A DNA stretch of 9,313 nucleotides from Gemmatimonadota bacterium. Its GTDB lineage: Bacteria; Gemmatimonadota; Gemmatimonadetes; Palauibacterales; Palauibacteraceae. The notes under the pieces were generated by a model that had not been told where the DNA came from, made no database searches, and worked only from the letters and a program-made list of their open reading frames with translations. This document shows, piece after piece, positions 1 through 5,950 of the stretch; position 1 is the first letter of the stretch; each line of letters opens with the position of its first letter. Location: assembly GCA_013042495.1 (NCBI GenBank), contig JABDQB010000132.1:1-9313 (forward strand), given 5' to 3'. Both the position numbers and the translations under genes were made by a program.

Positions 1-818
1 TGGTCGAAGTCGACGTTGATGTGGAACCTCTCGGCGATCGTCCCGCGGGCCAGAGCCCGGAGCTGGAACTCCGGAGTGATCGAGGGAACCGCTCCCGCGT
101 TGCACTTCTGACCGACGTTGATGGTGCACGGGTCGAAGCTCTGCCAGCGGTTGTTCAGCTGGCCGCTTCCATCGACCTCCAGCTCGAGGTCCGCGTATTG
201 CTCGAGCACATCCGGCAGGATGTCGATCCGCTGTTCCTGCGCGATCTGCTGGACGAGCGTGTCTGCCACAGCCGCCTGGGCTTCGGTGAGAAAGCGGCGA
301 CGGCTGAAACCGTCCGGGAACTTGTCGACCGAGAGTCCCAGCCAGGAGAGCGTGTCGGCGCGAGCGGCCAGCGCCCGGTCGATCTCCGCATCCTGTTCTT
401 CCAACCAGGCCCGGGCGCTCGTCCACCGGTAGCGGACGAGTTCGGAGCCGTAGACCTCGACGACCCGTTCGAGACTGGTGTCCCATGGATAAGGGAGCGT
501 GGTCATTCCGAGACGAAGCCCGGCCGACGGCACCTGCTGCGGTGAAATGGTGTCGCCCGATGTTGGTCCCGCGGCGGAGTCCATCGGCACGGGATCGGCC
601 TGCAGAGAGACGCTGTCTGTCGGAATCGCGACTGCGGGATCCGGGGCCGATACGGTGTCAGAAGCAGGCGCGGACGGTGGCCCGCCCACGTCCTGCCCGG
701 GCAGGGCCCGGACCCAGAGGACCGAGAGCGCGAGCAGTACGAGTGGCACGGCCGCCGTATGCCGACGCGGCCTCGACGCGCCGGGCCTTCGTCGAAACGA
801 GACGCTGAGCCAAGACAT
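1..818 (-). CDS. N-terminal part of a large exported SprA-like protein (cut by left edge)
   Basis: This open frame starts at the ATG at 818-816 and runs without a stop for 272 codons to the left edge, so only the N-terminus is present. Residues 1-20 are arginine-rich, 22-38 form a hydrophobic stretch (signal peptide, probable cleavage near ALPG at 38-41), and 42-98 are a low-complexity Pro/Ala/Ser/Asp/Thr linker. From about 100 the chain is structured: a charged helical part (115-210), then a segment of the type LELEVDGSG, PSITPEFQLRALARGTIAER, FHINVDFD (211-272). That last pattern recalls the N-terminal repeats of SprA/Sov, the giant outer-membrane translocon of type IX secretion known in Bacteroidota (more than 2000 residues). 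The family call comes from pattern recognition only; another large beta-barrel or surface protein is possible. Export to the envelope is better supported than the family. A good -10 box lies just upstream. Confidence 0.55.
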   Translation of the reverse strand, partial: MSWLSVSFRRRPGASRPRRHTAAVPLVLLALSVLWVRALPGQDVGGPPSAPASDTVSAPDPAVAIPTDSVSLQADPVPMDSAAGPTSGDTISPQQVPSAGLRLGMTTLPYPWDTSLERVVEVYGSELVRYRWTSARAWLEEQDAEIDRALAARADTLSWLGLSVDKFPDGFSRRRFLTEAQAAVADTLVQQIAQEQRIDILPDVLEQYADLELEVDGSGQLNNRWQSFDPCTINVGQKCNAGAVPSITPEFQLRALARGTIAERFHINVDFD

Positions 819-827
819 GGGCGACGC

Positions 828-857
828 AATATAGGGAGGGCTGCCGCGCGGTGGAAA
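828..857 (-). promoter_or_regulatory. Putative promoter of the SprA-like gene, near-leaderless
   Basis: On the minus strand, TATATT (833-828) matches the -10 consensus in five of six bases. TTTCCA (857-852) is a weak -35 (four of six) with an 18-bp spacer. A start site 6-7 bases after the -10 falls at about 820-822, only two to four bases before the ATG at 818. No Shine-Dalgarno sequence is visible, which fits a leaderless or near-leaderless mRNA. This AT-rich stretch stands out in very GC-rich DNA. The rest of 819-943, downstream of the tonB-like gene, shows no clear terminator. Confidence 0.45.
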
Positions 858-943
858 CACAAATCCGCCTGAGGCACGCCTGTGGGCCCGGAAGCTGAGG
901 ATCGGTGTGGGTGAAACGCAACCGAGGGCCAGGCCGCGACGGG

Positions 944-1660
944 TCAGAAGATGAGCGTGATTTCGGCCGGGGCCGTGATCGCGCGACCCATGCGGCGGCC
1001 GGGCTTGTAGTCCATCTCCATGTAGGTATTCACGAGGCGTCGATTGAAGCTGGAGTTGGGCGTCCGTGGCCTCAACTCAACGTCCAGCGCCCGGCCGTCC
1101 GCGCTCACCAGAACTCGTATCTGGACGGTCGTGCCCTTGATTTCTTCTGGCGGGTCCCACTCCGGGACGATCACGCGCGGCTCAGGAGCCGTGACGCGGA
1201 ACCGGCCCTCGGCTTCCGTCCCTCCGTCACCCTGACCCGTGCCATCCGGGCGGCCAGGGCCGTCATCGGGTCCCGGGAAGGCCACCCCACTTCTCATGTC
1301 CGCGAATCTGGCCTGGAGCTGAGGCTCGGGCGGCATACGGACGTCCACTTCCGGCGCGTTCAGGTCGGGTACCTCGTCGGGCGGTGGCGGAACCACGATC
1401 TCCCGGGGCGGCGCCAGGGCTATCGCCTGCATGATTCCCCCGCCGGGGGCGGCAGCGGCGTCCCCCATTCGGAGTCCAGCTGCGACGGTTCCGGGAAGCG
1501 GCTGAAGGTCGGCCCTCCACAGAAGGAAGATGAACGCGTGCAGGGCGACCGAAATCGCGAGACCGGCCACCGCCGCCCGTCGGTGGCGCCTGGCGTTCCC
1601 GCTCGCCGATGACGGAAAGCGGCCCTCATGGGTCCGAATCACGGTCTGGGGTTCGTCCAT
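944..1660 (-). CDS. TonB-family energy transducer
   Basis: TonB proteins pass energy from the inner-membrane ExbB/ExbD motor across the periplasm to outer-membrane receptors. From the ATG at 1660 the product has 238 residues: a short basic N-terminus (1-28), one membrane segment at about 29-48 (AAVAGLAISVALHAFIFLLW), a Pro/Gly/Asp-rich periplasmic spacer (about 55-165, with VVPPPP at 89-94), and a C-terminal domain (about 170-238) with the TonB-like pattern GTTVQIRVLVSADGRALDVE followed by YKPGRRMG. The C-terminal domain is short and lacks the classic YP motif, so it belongs to a divergent branch. The frame stays open upstream, with ATGs at 1678, 1726 and 1879. I chose 1660 because it gives a normal short cytoplasmic tail, with a weak GGGACGAG upstream; 1726 sits just after the promoter core and is the main alternative. 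ExbB/ExbD are not in the window. The SprA-like gene lies 125 bp downstream. Confidence 0.8.
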   Translation of the reverse strand: MDEPQTVIRTHEGRFPSSASGNARRHRRAAVAGLAISVALHAFIFLLWRADLQPLPGTVAAGLRMGDAAAAPGGGIMQAIALAPPREIVVPPPPDEVPDLNAPEVDVRMPPEPQLQARFADMRSGVAFPGPDDGPGRPDGTGQGDGGTEAEGRFRVTAPEPRVIVPEWDPPEEIKGTTVQIRVLVSADGRALDVELRPRTPNSSFNRRLVNTYMEMDYKPGRRMGRAITAPAEITLIF

Positions 1661-1710
1661 CACGCTCGTCCCACGCATCGGTGAGTCTACGGGTTTCGCG
1701 TCGGGGCACG

Positions 1711-1759
1711 GCGACCCTCGCCTCATGTCTTCGTTATTTTTAACTCTGCCGAGGGTCGC
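1711..1759. repeat. Perfect 10-bp inverted repeat around the divergent promoter core
   Basis: GCGACCCTCG (1711-1720) and CGAGGGTCGC (1750-1759) are exact reverse complements, separated by 29 bp that hold the most AT-rich stretch of this intergenic region. The half-sites are centred about 39 bp apart, which is near four helical turns, so they could bind two protomers on one face of the DNA. This could be an operator controlling the tonB-like gene, the plus-strand operon or both. The repeat is a direct observation; the operator role is inference. Confidence 0.5.
1734..1743. promoter_or_regulatory. AT-rich core of a probable divergent promoter
   Basis: The ten bases TTATTTTTAA are AT-only within strongly GC-rich DNA between divergent genes. 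Read plus, TATTTT (1735-1740) could serve as a -10 with a start near 1746-1748. Read minus, TAAAAAT-like bases (1742-1736) could serve as a -10 with a start near 1730. No good -35 is visible for either direction, so activator dependence or another sigma factor is possible. The two directions would compete for the same core. Confidence 0.4.
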
Positions 1760-1859
1760 AGGTTCCCGCTTGCCGCTCTCGGGAAGCGACGGCAGATTGC
1801 CCTGCCTGTCTCCAGCGTGCGCCGGTCGCGCGCCCAAGTGCCCTCCGACGGCAGACAGG
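1746..1859 (+). promoter_or_regulatory. Structured 5' leader of the plus-strand operon
   Basis: Two bulged stem-loops can be drawn. In the first, CTGCC (1746-1750), GTCGC (1755-1759) and TTCCCG (1763-1768) pair with one unbroken right arm, CGGGAAGCGACGGCAG (1780-1795). This gives 16 base pairs with bulges of 4 and 3 bases on the left and an 11-base loop. In the second, CCTGTCT (1805-1811) and GCCG-G-TCG (1821-1828) pair with the unbroken arm CGACGGCAGACAGG (1846-1859), which overlaps the Shine-Dalgarno bases AGGA (1857-1860) of the next gene. The element CGACGGCAGA occurs exactly twice (1787-1796 and 1846-1855), so CTGCC at 1746-1750 or 1802-1806 could pair with either copy, allowing alternative folds. 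GC-rich DNA forms chance hairpins easily, so a regulatory role is inference. No known riboswitch class is recognised. Confidence 0.35.
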
Positions 1860-1866
1860 ACGTGCC

Positions 1867-2526
1867 ATGCGGTGTGCAAGGTCCATCTCCCTGACGCTAG
1901 CGCTCCTCGGCGCCGCGTGCTGGCGGATCGGAGAACCGACCGAGAGCGCGGCCGTCGTCAGCTGGGCGGCCTTCCCGGACACGGTCGTCGTGGGCGAGCC
2001 GTTCTCGTTCGAATTCGCAGGGCCCGTGTCTCCGGACGCCTGTGGTCGCCTGGATACGGCCGTCGTGCGATTCGAGGGCACGGCGATCCGGCTGTCGGGC
2101 CGGCGAAGTGTTTACGACACGATGTGTTCGGACAGCCCGGTGGCGTTCTACGAAGCCCGTCCCCTTCAAATCGAACGGGCCGGGCGGTACCCGGTCACGG
2201 CCGGCGAACTGGAGCTAGGAGAGATCGTCGCCCTGGATTCGGGACGCTTCTCGCGCATGAGGGCGCGGGGCGAGGGCTCGGTCGCGGAAGCTGGCGGTTG
2301 CCTTCTGTTTGGTCCAGGCTGGGTGGGCAACCAGCGTCCGTTCGTCTTGCGGGGCGCACCGGGAAGGATCCGGTCGGAGGTAGACACGGGCCGGCGGGTG
2401 CACGTGGTGGGGACGTTGGCCGGTTTCAGCTTGTGCGGGCCCTTCGGCTCTCGACCGGTGATCGAGGTCGACACGGCCTGGGTGACCAATCGAAGGGTCG
2501 AAGACTATTACCGTAGCATCGACTGA
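1867..2526 (+). CDS. Probable exported lipoprotein of unknown function, head of the kbl operon
   Basis: The product has 219 residues. The N-terminus is a short basic stretch and a hydrophobic core (SLTLALLGAAC) ending at Cys18, a plausible though imperfect lipobox because Leu is at -4 rather than -3. After a short linker, residues 35-110 look like an all-beta domain (VVVGEPFSFEF, ACGRLDTAVVRFEG, an AGRYPV turn) with Cys59 and Cys87. Residues 140-205 (GGCLLF, PFVLRG, VHVVGTLAGFSLCG, VIEVDTAWV) resemble an OB-fold-like barrel with Cys145 and Cys190. The fold assignments are guesses from the pattern, and I do not recognise a named family. The start is supported by AGGA six bases upstream. The gene ends 13 bp before kbl and is probably cotranscribed with it. 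An envelope protein at the head of a metabolic operon is odd and may reflect only shared promoter use. Confidence 0.75.
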   Translation: MRCARSISLTLALLGAACWRIGEPTESAAVVSWAAFPDTVVVGEPFSFEFAGPVSPDACGRLDTAVVRFEGTAIRLSGRRSVYDTMCSDSPVAFYEARPLQIERAGRYPVTAGELELGEIVALDSGRFSRMRARGEGSVAEAGGCLLFGPGWVGNQRPFVLRGAPGRIRSEVDTGRRVHVVGTLAGFSLCGPFGSRPVIEVDTAWVTNRRVEDYYRSID

Positions 2527-2539
2527 GCGGAGGAAGGGC

Positions 2540-3766
2540 ATGGTCCTGTACAAGGAAGCCGACGTGTCCGGAAGCGCCGTGAACGAAGGGCTCAATCGCA
2601 GGCTCGCGAACGAGTTGGCGACGATGCAGGAGGAGGGCGTCTACAAGACGCTCCTTCACATCATGGGGATGCAGGGGGCGGTCGTCGATCTCGAGGAATA
2701 CGGGGAAACCGTCAACCTGTGCTCGAACAATTACGTGGGACTGTGCGACGTACCCGAAGTGGTGGAGGCAGTGCGCGAAGGAGCGACCCGCTACGGCGCT
2801 GGAACCGCCTCTGTGCGCTTTATTTGCGGCACGTGGGACGTGCACCGCGAGTTGGAGGACCGGATCGCGGATTTCCTCGAAACAGAGGCGTCGATCACCT
2901 ACACCTCCTGCTGGAACGCCAACGGAGGTCTGTTTGCTCCGTTGCTGACCGAAGATGACGCGCTCATCAGTGACGCCCTGAATCACGCCTCCATCATCGA
3001 CGGAATTCGGCTGTGCAAAGCCGAGCGCCACATCTACCGGCACATGGACATGGACGCGCTCGAAGAGGCCCTGAAGAAGACCATGGACAAGCGGCACCGA
3101 ATGGTCATGACGGATGGCGTGTTCAGCATGGAAGGCGAGATCGCACCGCTGCCCGTCATCCGGGAACTATGTGACCGGTATGATGCCGTGCTCACGGTCG
3201 ATGACTCGCACGCGACGGGCGTGCTGGGCGACACGGGCAGGGGCACGCCTGAATACTTCGGAATGCACGGTGAAGTGGACATCATCACATCCACTCTCGG
3301 CAAGGCGCTGGGAGGGATGGCGGGAGGTTTCACGGCGAGCAGCCGGCCCGTGGTGGATTATCTCGTCCAGCGATCCCGCACCCAGCTGTTCACGAACGCG
3401 ATCCCGCCTCATTCGGCGTGCGGGGCCATGGCCGCGATCGACTACCTCGAGGCACACCCCGCGCGTGTTCAGAAGTTGCGGGACAACACCGACTACTTCA
3501 GACGCAACCTGGTCGGTCTCGGGTTCAATCCGATCGAGGGCGACACGCCGATCGTCCCCGTCGTGATCGGCGAAACAGCGGCCGCCATGAAAATGAGCCG
3601 GGAGCTGCTGGACGAGGGCGTGTTCGTGATCGGATTCGGTTTCCCGGTCGTCCCGAAGGGCGAAGCCCGCATCCGGTGCCAGGTGTCGGCGGCGCACGAA
3701 ACCGAGCATCTCGACCGTGCCCTGGCCGCGTTGGACAAGGTCGGCAAGCGCCTGGGGGTCATCTGA
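2540..3766 (+). CDS. kbl: Glycine C-acetyltransferase (2-amino-3-ketobutyrate CoA ligase)
   Basis: This PLP enzyme of the alpha-oxoamine synthase family splits 2-amino-3-ketobutyrate with CoA into glycine and acetyl-CoA, the second step of threonine catabolism via threonine dehydrogenase, in the cytoplasm. The product has 408 residues, normal for the family. Visible features are LCSNNYVGL (60-68), GAGTASVRFICGT (87-98, the Kbl form of this loop), SCWNANGGLF (123-132), the cofactor-binding DDSHATG (221-227) and STLGKALGG (251-259), whose Lys255 should bind PLP. The FICGT and ANGGLF motifs favour Kbl over its relatives BioF and serine palmitoyltransferase. GGAGG at 2529-2533, six bases before the ATG, fixes the start. 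Threonine dehydrogenase (Tdh), the usual operon partner, is absent from the window. The stop overlaps the rpe start by one base (TGATG), suggesting translational coupling. Confidence 0.9.
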   Translation: MVLYKEADVSGSAVNEGLNRRLANELATMQEEGVYKTLLHIMGMQGAVVDLEEYGETVNLCSNNYVGLCDVPEVVEAVREGATRYGAGTASVRFICGTWDVHRELEDRIADFLETEASITYTSCWNANGGLFAPLLTEDDALISDALNHASIIDGIRLCKAERHIYRHMDMDALEEALKKTMDKRHRMVMTDGVFSMEGEIAPLPVIRELCDRYDAVLTVDDSHATGVLGDTGRGTPEYFGMHGEVDIITSTLGKALGGMAGGFTASSRPVVDYLVQRSRTQLFTNAIPPHSACGAMAAIDYLEAHPARVQKLRDNTDYFRRNLVGLGFNPIEGDTPIVPVVIGETAAAMKMSRELLDEGVFVIGFGFPVVPKGEARIRCQVSAAHETEHLDRALAALDKVGKRLGVI

Positions 3767-4440
3767 TGGCCGGGCTCGTGCTGGCCCCGTCGATCCTCGC
3801 GGCCGACTATGCCCGCCTTGGAGAGCAGGTGCGCGAAGCGGAAGAAGCGGGTGCCGGGTGGTTCCACGTGGATGTCATGGATGGTCATTTCGTGCCGAAC
3901 CTGTCCATCGGTATCCCGGTCCTCGAATCGCTGCGTGCCGTGTCGGATTCGTTCATGGACGTCCACCTCATGATCGACAATCCCGAATCCTTCCTGGAAC
4001 CGTTCGCGAGCGCGGGGGCGGACCTGATTACGATTCACCAGGAAGTGGCCACGCACCTGCACCGCGACATCCGCGAAATTCGGCGGTTGGGCTGCAGGGT
4101 CGGAGTGGCGCTGAACCCGTCCACCCCGCCGGAGACCCTGCGCGAGGTGCTGCCCACGATCGACCTCGTCCTGTGCATGACCGTCAATCCGGGTTTCGGC
4201 GGCCAGGCATTCATTCCCGAGGTCCTCGACAAGGTGGCGCGGGTGCGCCGCATGCAGACAGACCTGGGCATCGAATCGCTCCACGTGCAGGTGGATGGGG
4301 GCATCGGCCCGTCCAACGCCCGACAGGCAGCGGTCGCCGGCGCCGACGTACTGGTGGCCGGCTCGACGGTGTTCCGCGGAGAGGGGACGATCGCCGAGAA
4401 CTATGGCGCCATTCGTCGCGCTCTCGCCGTGGACGTCTGA
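3766..4440 (+). CDS. rpe: Ribulose-phosphate 3-epimerase
   Basis: Rpe interconverts ribulose 5-phosphate and xylulose 5-phosphate in the pentose phosphate or Calvin pathway, as a cytoplasmic TIM-barrel metalloenzyme. The 224-residue product is of normal length. Family motifs are in place: APSILAADYARL (7-18, Ser9), HVDVMDGHFVPN (34-45) with His34 and Asp36, DVHLMI (65-70) with His67, MTVNPGFGGQ (138-147) forming the flexible loop, and VDGGI (176-180) with Asp177. His34, Asp36, His67 and Asp177 correspond to the known metal ligands and acid/base pair. The start ATG at 3766 shares its first base with the kbl stop, so it is probably translated by coupling. The stop is 12 bp before the sulfur-carrier gene. 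No other Calvin-cycle gene is seen here, so a role in the pentose phosphate pathway is the simpler reading. Confidence 0.95.
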   Translation: MAGLVLAPSILAADYARLGEQVREAEEAGAGWFHVDVMDGHFVPNLSIGIPVLESLRAVSDSFMDVHLMIDNPESFLEPFASAGADLITIHQEVATHLHRDIREIRRLGCRVGVALNPSTPPETLREVLPTIDLVLCMTVNPGFGGQAFIPEVLDKVARVRRMQTDLGIESLHVQVDGGIGPSNARQAAVAGADVLVAGSTVFRGEGTIAENYGAIRRALAVDV

Positions 4441-4452
4441 CCCGCGGGTACG

Positions 4453-4740
4453 ATGTCGAATCGGTCTTCGGTGACGGTCGTGGTGCCCTCGTCCCTGCGT
4501 GAGCTCACGGGTGGCCGGACGCGGCTCCAACTGCAAGCCCGCTCCGTGGAAGAAGTGCTCGCCCAGATCCGCGAATCCGAGCCACTGCTCGCCGGGAGGC
4601 TTTTCGCCGATGGTGGCGAAGTGCGCGGTTTCATCAACGTGTTCGTGGATGGCACGGAAATCAGGCACCTGGAACCGGCATGTCGGGAACTGCGCTCGGG
4701 GGCCGTCGTCACGATCGTGCCGTCCGTGGCCGGCGGGTAG
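4453..4740 (+). CDS. cysO: CysO-type ubiquitin-like sulfur-carrier protein
   Basis: This 95-residue beta-grasp protein ends in the diglycine SVAGG (91-95), the tail that an E1-like enzyme adenylates and converts to a thiocarboxylate. The whole family (MoaD, ThiS, CysO) shares that tail. Three blocks recall Mycobacterium tuberculosis CysO more than MoaD or ThiS: VPSSLRELTGG (11-21), GFINVFVDGTEIR (59-71) and VTIVPSVAGG (86-95). CysO-thiocarboxylate is the sulfur donor for cysteine synthesis by CysM. The stop TAG follows the second Gly codon directly, so the tail is exposed without processing, and it shares its last base with the GTG start of the next gene. The Shine-Dalgarno upstream is poor, so translation may depend on rpe. 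MoaD-like use for molybdopterin, or service to more than one pathway, remains possible; no cysM or mec is in the window. Confidence 0.85.
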   Translation: MSNRSSVTVVVPSSLRELTGGRTRLQLQARSVEEVLAQIRESEPLLAGRLFADGGEVRGFINVFVDGTEIRHLEPACRELRSGAVVTIVPSVAGG

Positions 4741-5921
4741 TGAACTTGAACGAGAGGCGGCCGGTGGCCCTGACTCCCGAGGAGACCCTCCGTTACCACC
4801 GCCAGATCATCCTGCCCCAGGTGGGACCCGGCGGACAGGAACGACTGAAGAACGCTTCGATTCTCCTCGTCGGCGCCGGAGGACTTGGCTCTCCCGTTGC
4901 GCTCTACCTGGCGGCCGCAGGTGTCGGCCGCCTGGGGGTGGTCGACGGAGACGTGGTCGAACTCAGCAATTTGCAGAGGCAGGTACTGCATGACACGCCC
5001 TCCGTTGGGCGCTCGAAGACCGAATCTGCACACCGCCGCATCGCCCACATCAACCCCGACGTTCAGGTGGAGGAACACCCGGTTCGCCTCAACTCTGAAA
5101 ACGCGCTCGGAATACTGGAGGGCTGGGACGTGGTGGTGGACGGGAGTGACAACTTCCCCACCCGCTATCTCGTCAATGACGCCTGTGTGCTCCTGGGCAT
5201 TCCGTTCGTGTACGGAGCCATCTTCCGGTTCGAGGGACAGGCTTCGGTGTTCGCCCAAAGCGGTGGACCCTGCTACCGCTGCCTCTTCCGGGATCCTCCT
5301 CCTCCCGATGCGGTGCCCAGCTGTGCGGAGGCCGGCGTCCTGGGGGTACTACCCGGCCTGGTAGGGACGATCCAGGCGACCGAGGCGATCAAGTTGGTCC
5401 TCGGAGTCGGCGATCCCCTGGTCGGTCGGTTGCTCCTGGTCGACACCCTTCCGATGGAGTTTCGGGAAGTCGAACTGCGAAGGGACCCGGAATGTGTCGT
5501 CTGTGGGGACGCTCCAACGCTCACTTCCCTGATCGACTACGAAGAGTTCTGCGGAGGAGCGACGGTGCCGCTCGCCGCGCCTCTCGAGCGCCCGCTGGTG
5601 CCGGAGATCGCAGTGGAGGAACTGCGCTCCCGCCTCGGAACGGGACGCGCCCCGGCGATCCTGGACGTGCGGGAGACCCACGAATGGCGGATCAGCAACC
5701 TTGGCCCGTACGGCGCGAAGCTGGTCCCATTGGGGCGGCTGCAGGAGGTGTTGGGCGAGTTGGACCCTGAGGCAGACCTGGTCGTCTACTGCCGCACGGG
5801 GCACCGCAGTGCCATAGCCGTGAAGCAGCTGGCATCCGTCGGCTTCCAGCGTGCCCTGAACCTGCGCGGCGGGATCAACGAGTGGGCCCGGAAGATCGAT
5901 CCCTCACTGCCCACGTATTGA
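4740..5921 (+). CDS. moeZ: MoeZ-type E1-like adenylyltransferase with C-terminal rhodanese domain
   Basis: The enzyme adenylates the C-terminal Gly of a MoaD/CysO-type carrier and loads it with sulfur. From the GTG at 4740 it has 393 residues. The E1-like domain (about 12-260) shows the nucleotide loop GAGGLGSP (45-52), Arg80 in LQRQVLHD, Asp137 in DGSDNFPTRY, and Cys195 in PSCAEAGVLG, matching Arg73, Asp130 and Cys187 of E. coli MoeB. Two CxxC pairs, Cys178/181 and Cys252/255, should hold zinc. A linker leads to a rhodanese domain (about 287-393) with the active-site loop CRTGHRS (351-357) and Cys351 as persulfide carrier. MoeZ of M. tuberculosis, with the same layout, serves CysO. An ATG at 4680 is in frame but would overlap most of the end of cysO; GTG at 4740 overlaps the cysO stop by one base and gives a normal N-terminus. 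GTG at 4764 is less likely. Confidence 0.92.
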   Translation: MNLNERRPVALTPEETLRYHRQIILPQVGPGGQERLKNASILLVGAGGLGSPVALYLAAAGVGRLGVVDGDVVELSNLQRQVLHDTPSVGRSKTESAHRRIAHINPDVQVEEHPVRLNSENALGILEGWDVVVDGSDNFPTRYLVNDACVLLGIPFVYGAIFRFEGQASVFAQSGGPCYRCLFRDPPPPDAVPSCAEAGVLGVLPGLVGTIQATEAIKLVLGVGDPLVGRLLLVDTLPMEFREVELRRDPECVVCGDAPTLTSLIDYEEFCGGATVPLAAPLERPLVPEIAVEELRSRLGTGRAPAILDVRETHEWRISNLGPYGAKLVPLGRLQEVLGELDPEADLVVYCRTGHRSAIAVKQLASVGFQRALNLRGGINEWARKIDPSLPTY

Positions 5922-5950
5922 GCGACGTCAGGAGTCGAGTCTGACGCCGC
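5922..5950. terminator. Stem-loop at the moeZ/serA convergent junction
   Basis: GCG-A-CGTCAG (5922-5931) and CTGACG-C-CGC (5941-5950) form a nine-pair stem with one A/C mismatch and a nine-base loop, GAGTCGAGT. It begins one base after the moeZ stop and covers the serA stop codon and its last coding triplets. No T-run follows on either strand, so it is not a classical intrinsic terminator. It may slow polymerase, protect 3' ends from exonucleases on both transcripts, or be chance in GC-rich DNA. Confidence 0.4.

Noticed and set aside
905..1612. Plus-strand open frame of 235 codons opposite the tonB-like gene
   Set aside because: The minus strand gives a coherent membrane segment, proline-rich spacer and C-terminal domain; this frame gives none.
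1661..1879. Extended N-terminus of the tonB-like protein
   Set aside because: The extra residues are Pro/Gly/Arg-rich, cross the promoter core and leader hairpins, and add nothing expected before a TonB membrane anchor. The ATG at 1726 is kept only as an alternative.
1530..2516. Plus-strand open frame of 328 codons
   Set aside because: It overlaps the lipoprotein gene in another frame, its product is Arg/Gly-rich, and it would span the divergent control region.
3493..4668. Long minus-strand open frame (391 codons) opposite kbl, rpe and cysO
   Set aside because: It lies wholly antisense to three genes with clear family motifs, and its product is His/Arg-rich without recognisable domains. It is a codon-bias shadow of GC-rich coding DNA.
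4401..5258. Minus-strand open frame of 285 codons opposite cysO and moeZ
   Set aside because: Antisense to two genes whose catalytic residues are intact; its product lacks recognisable domains.
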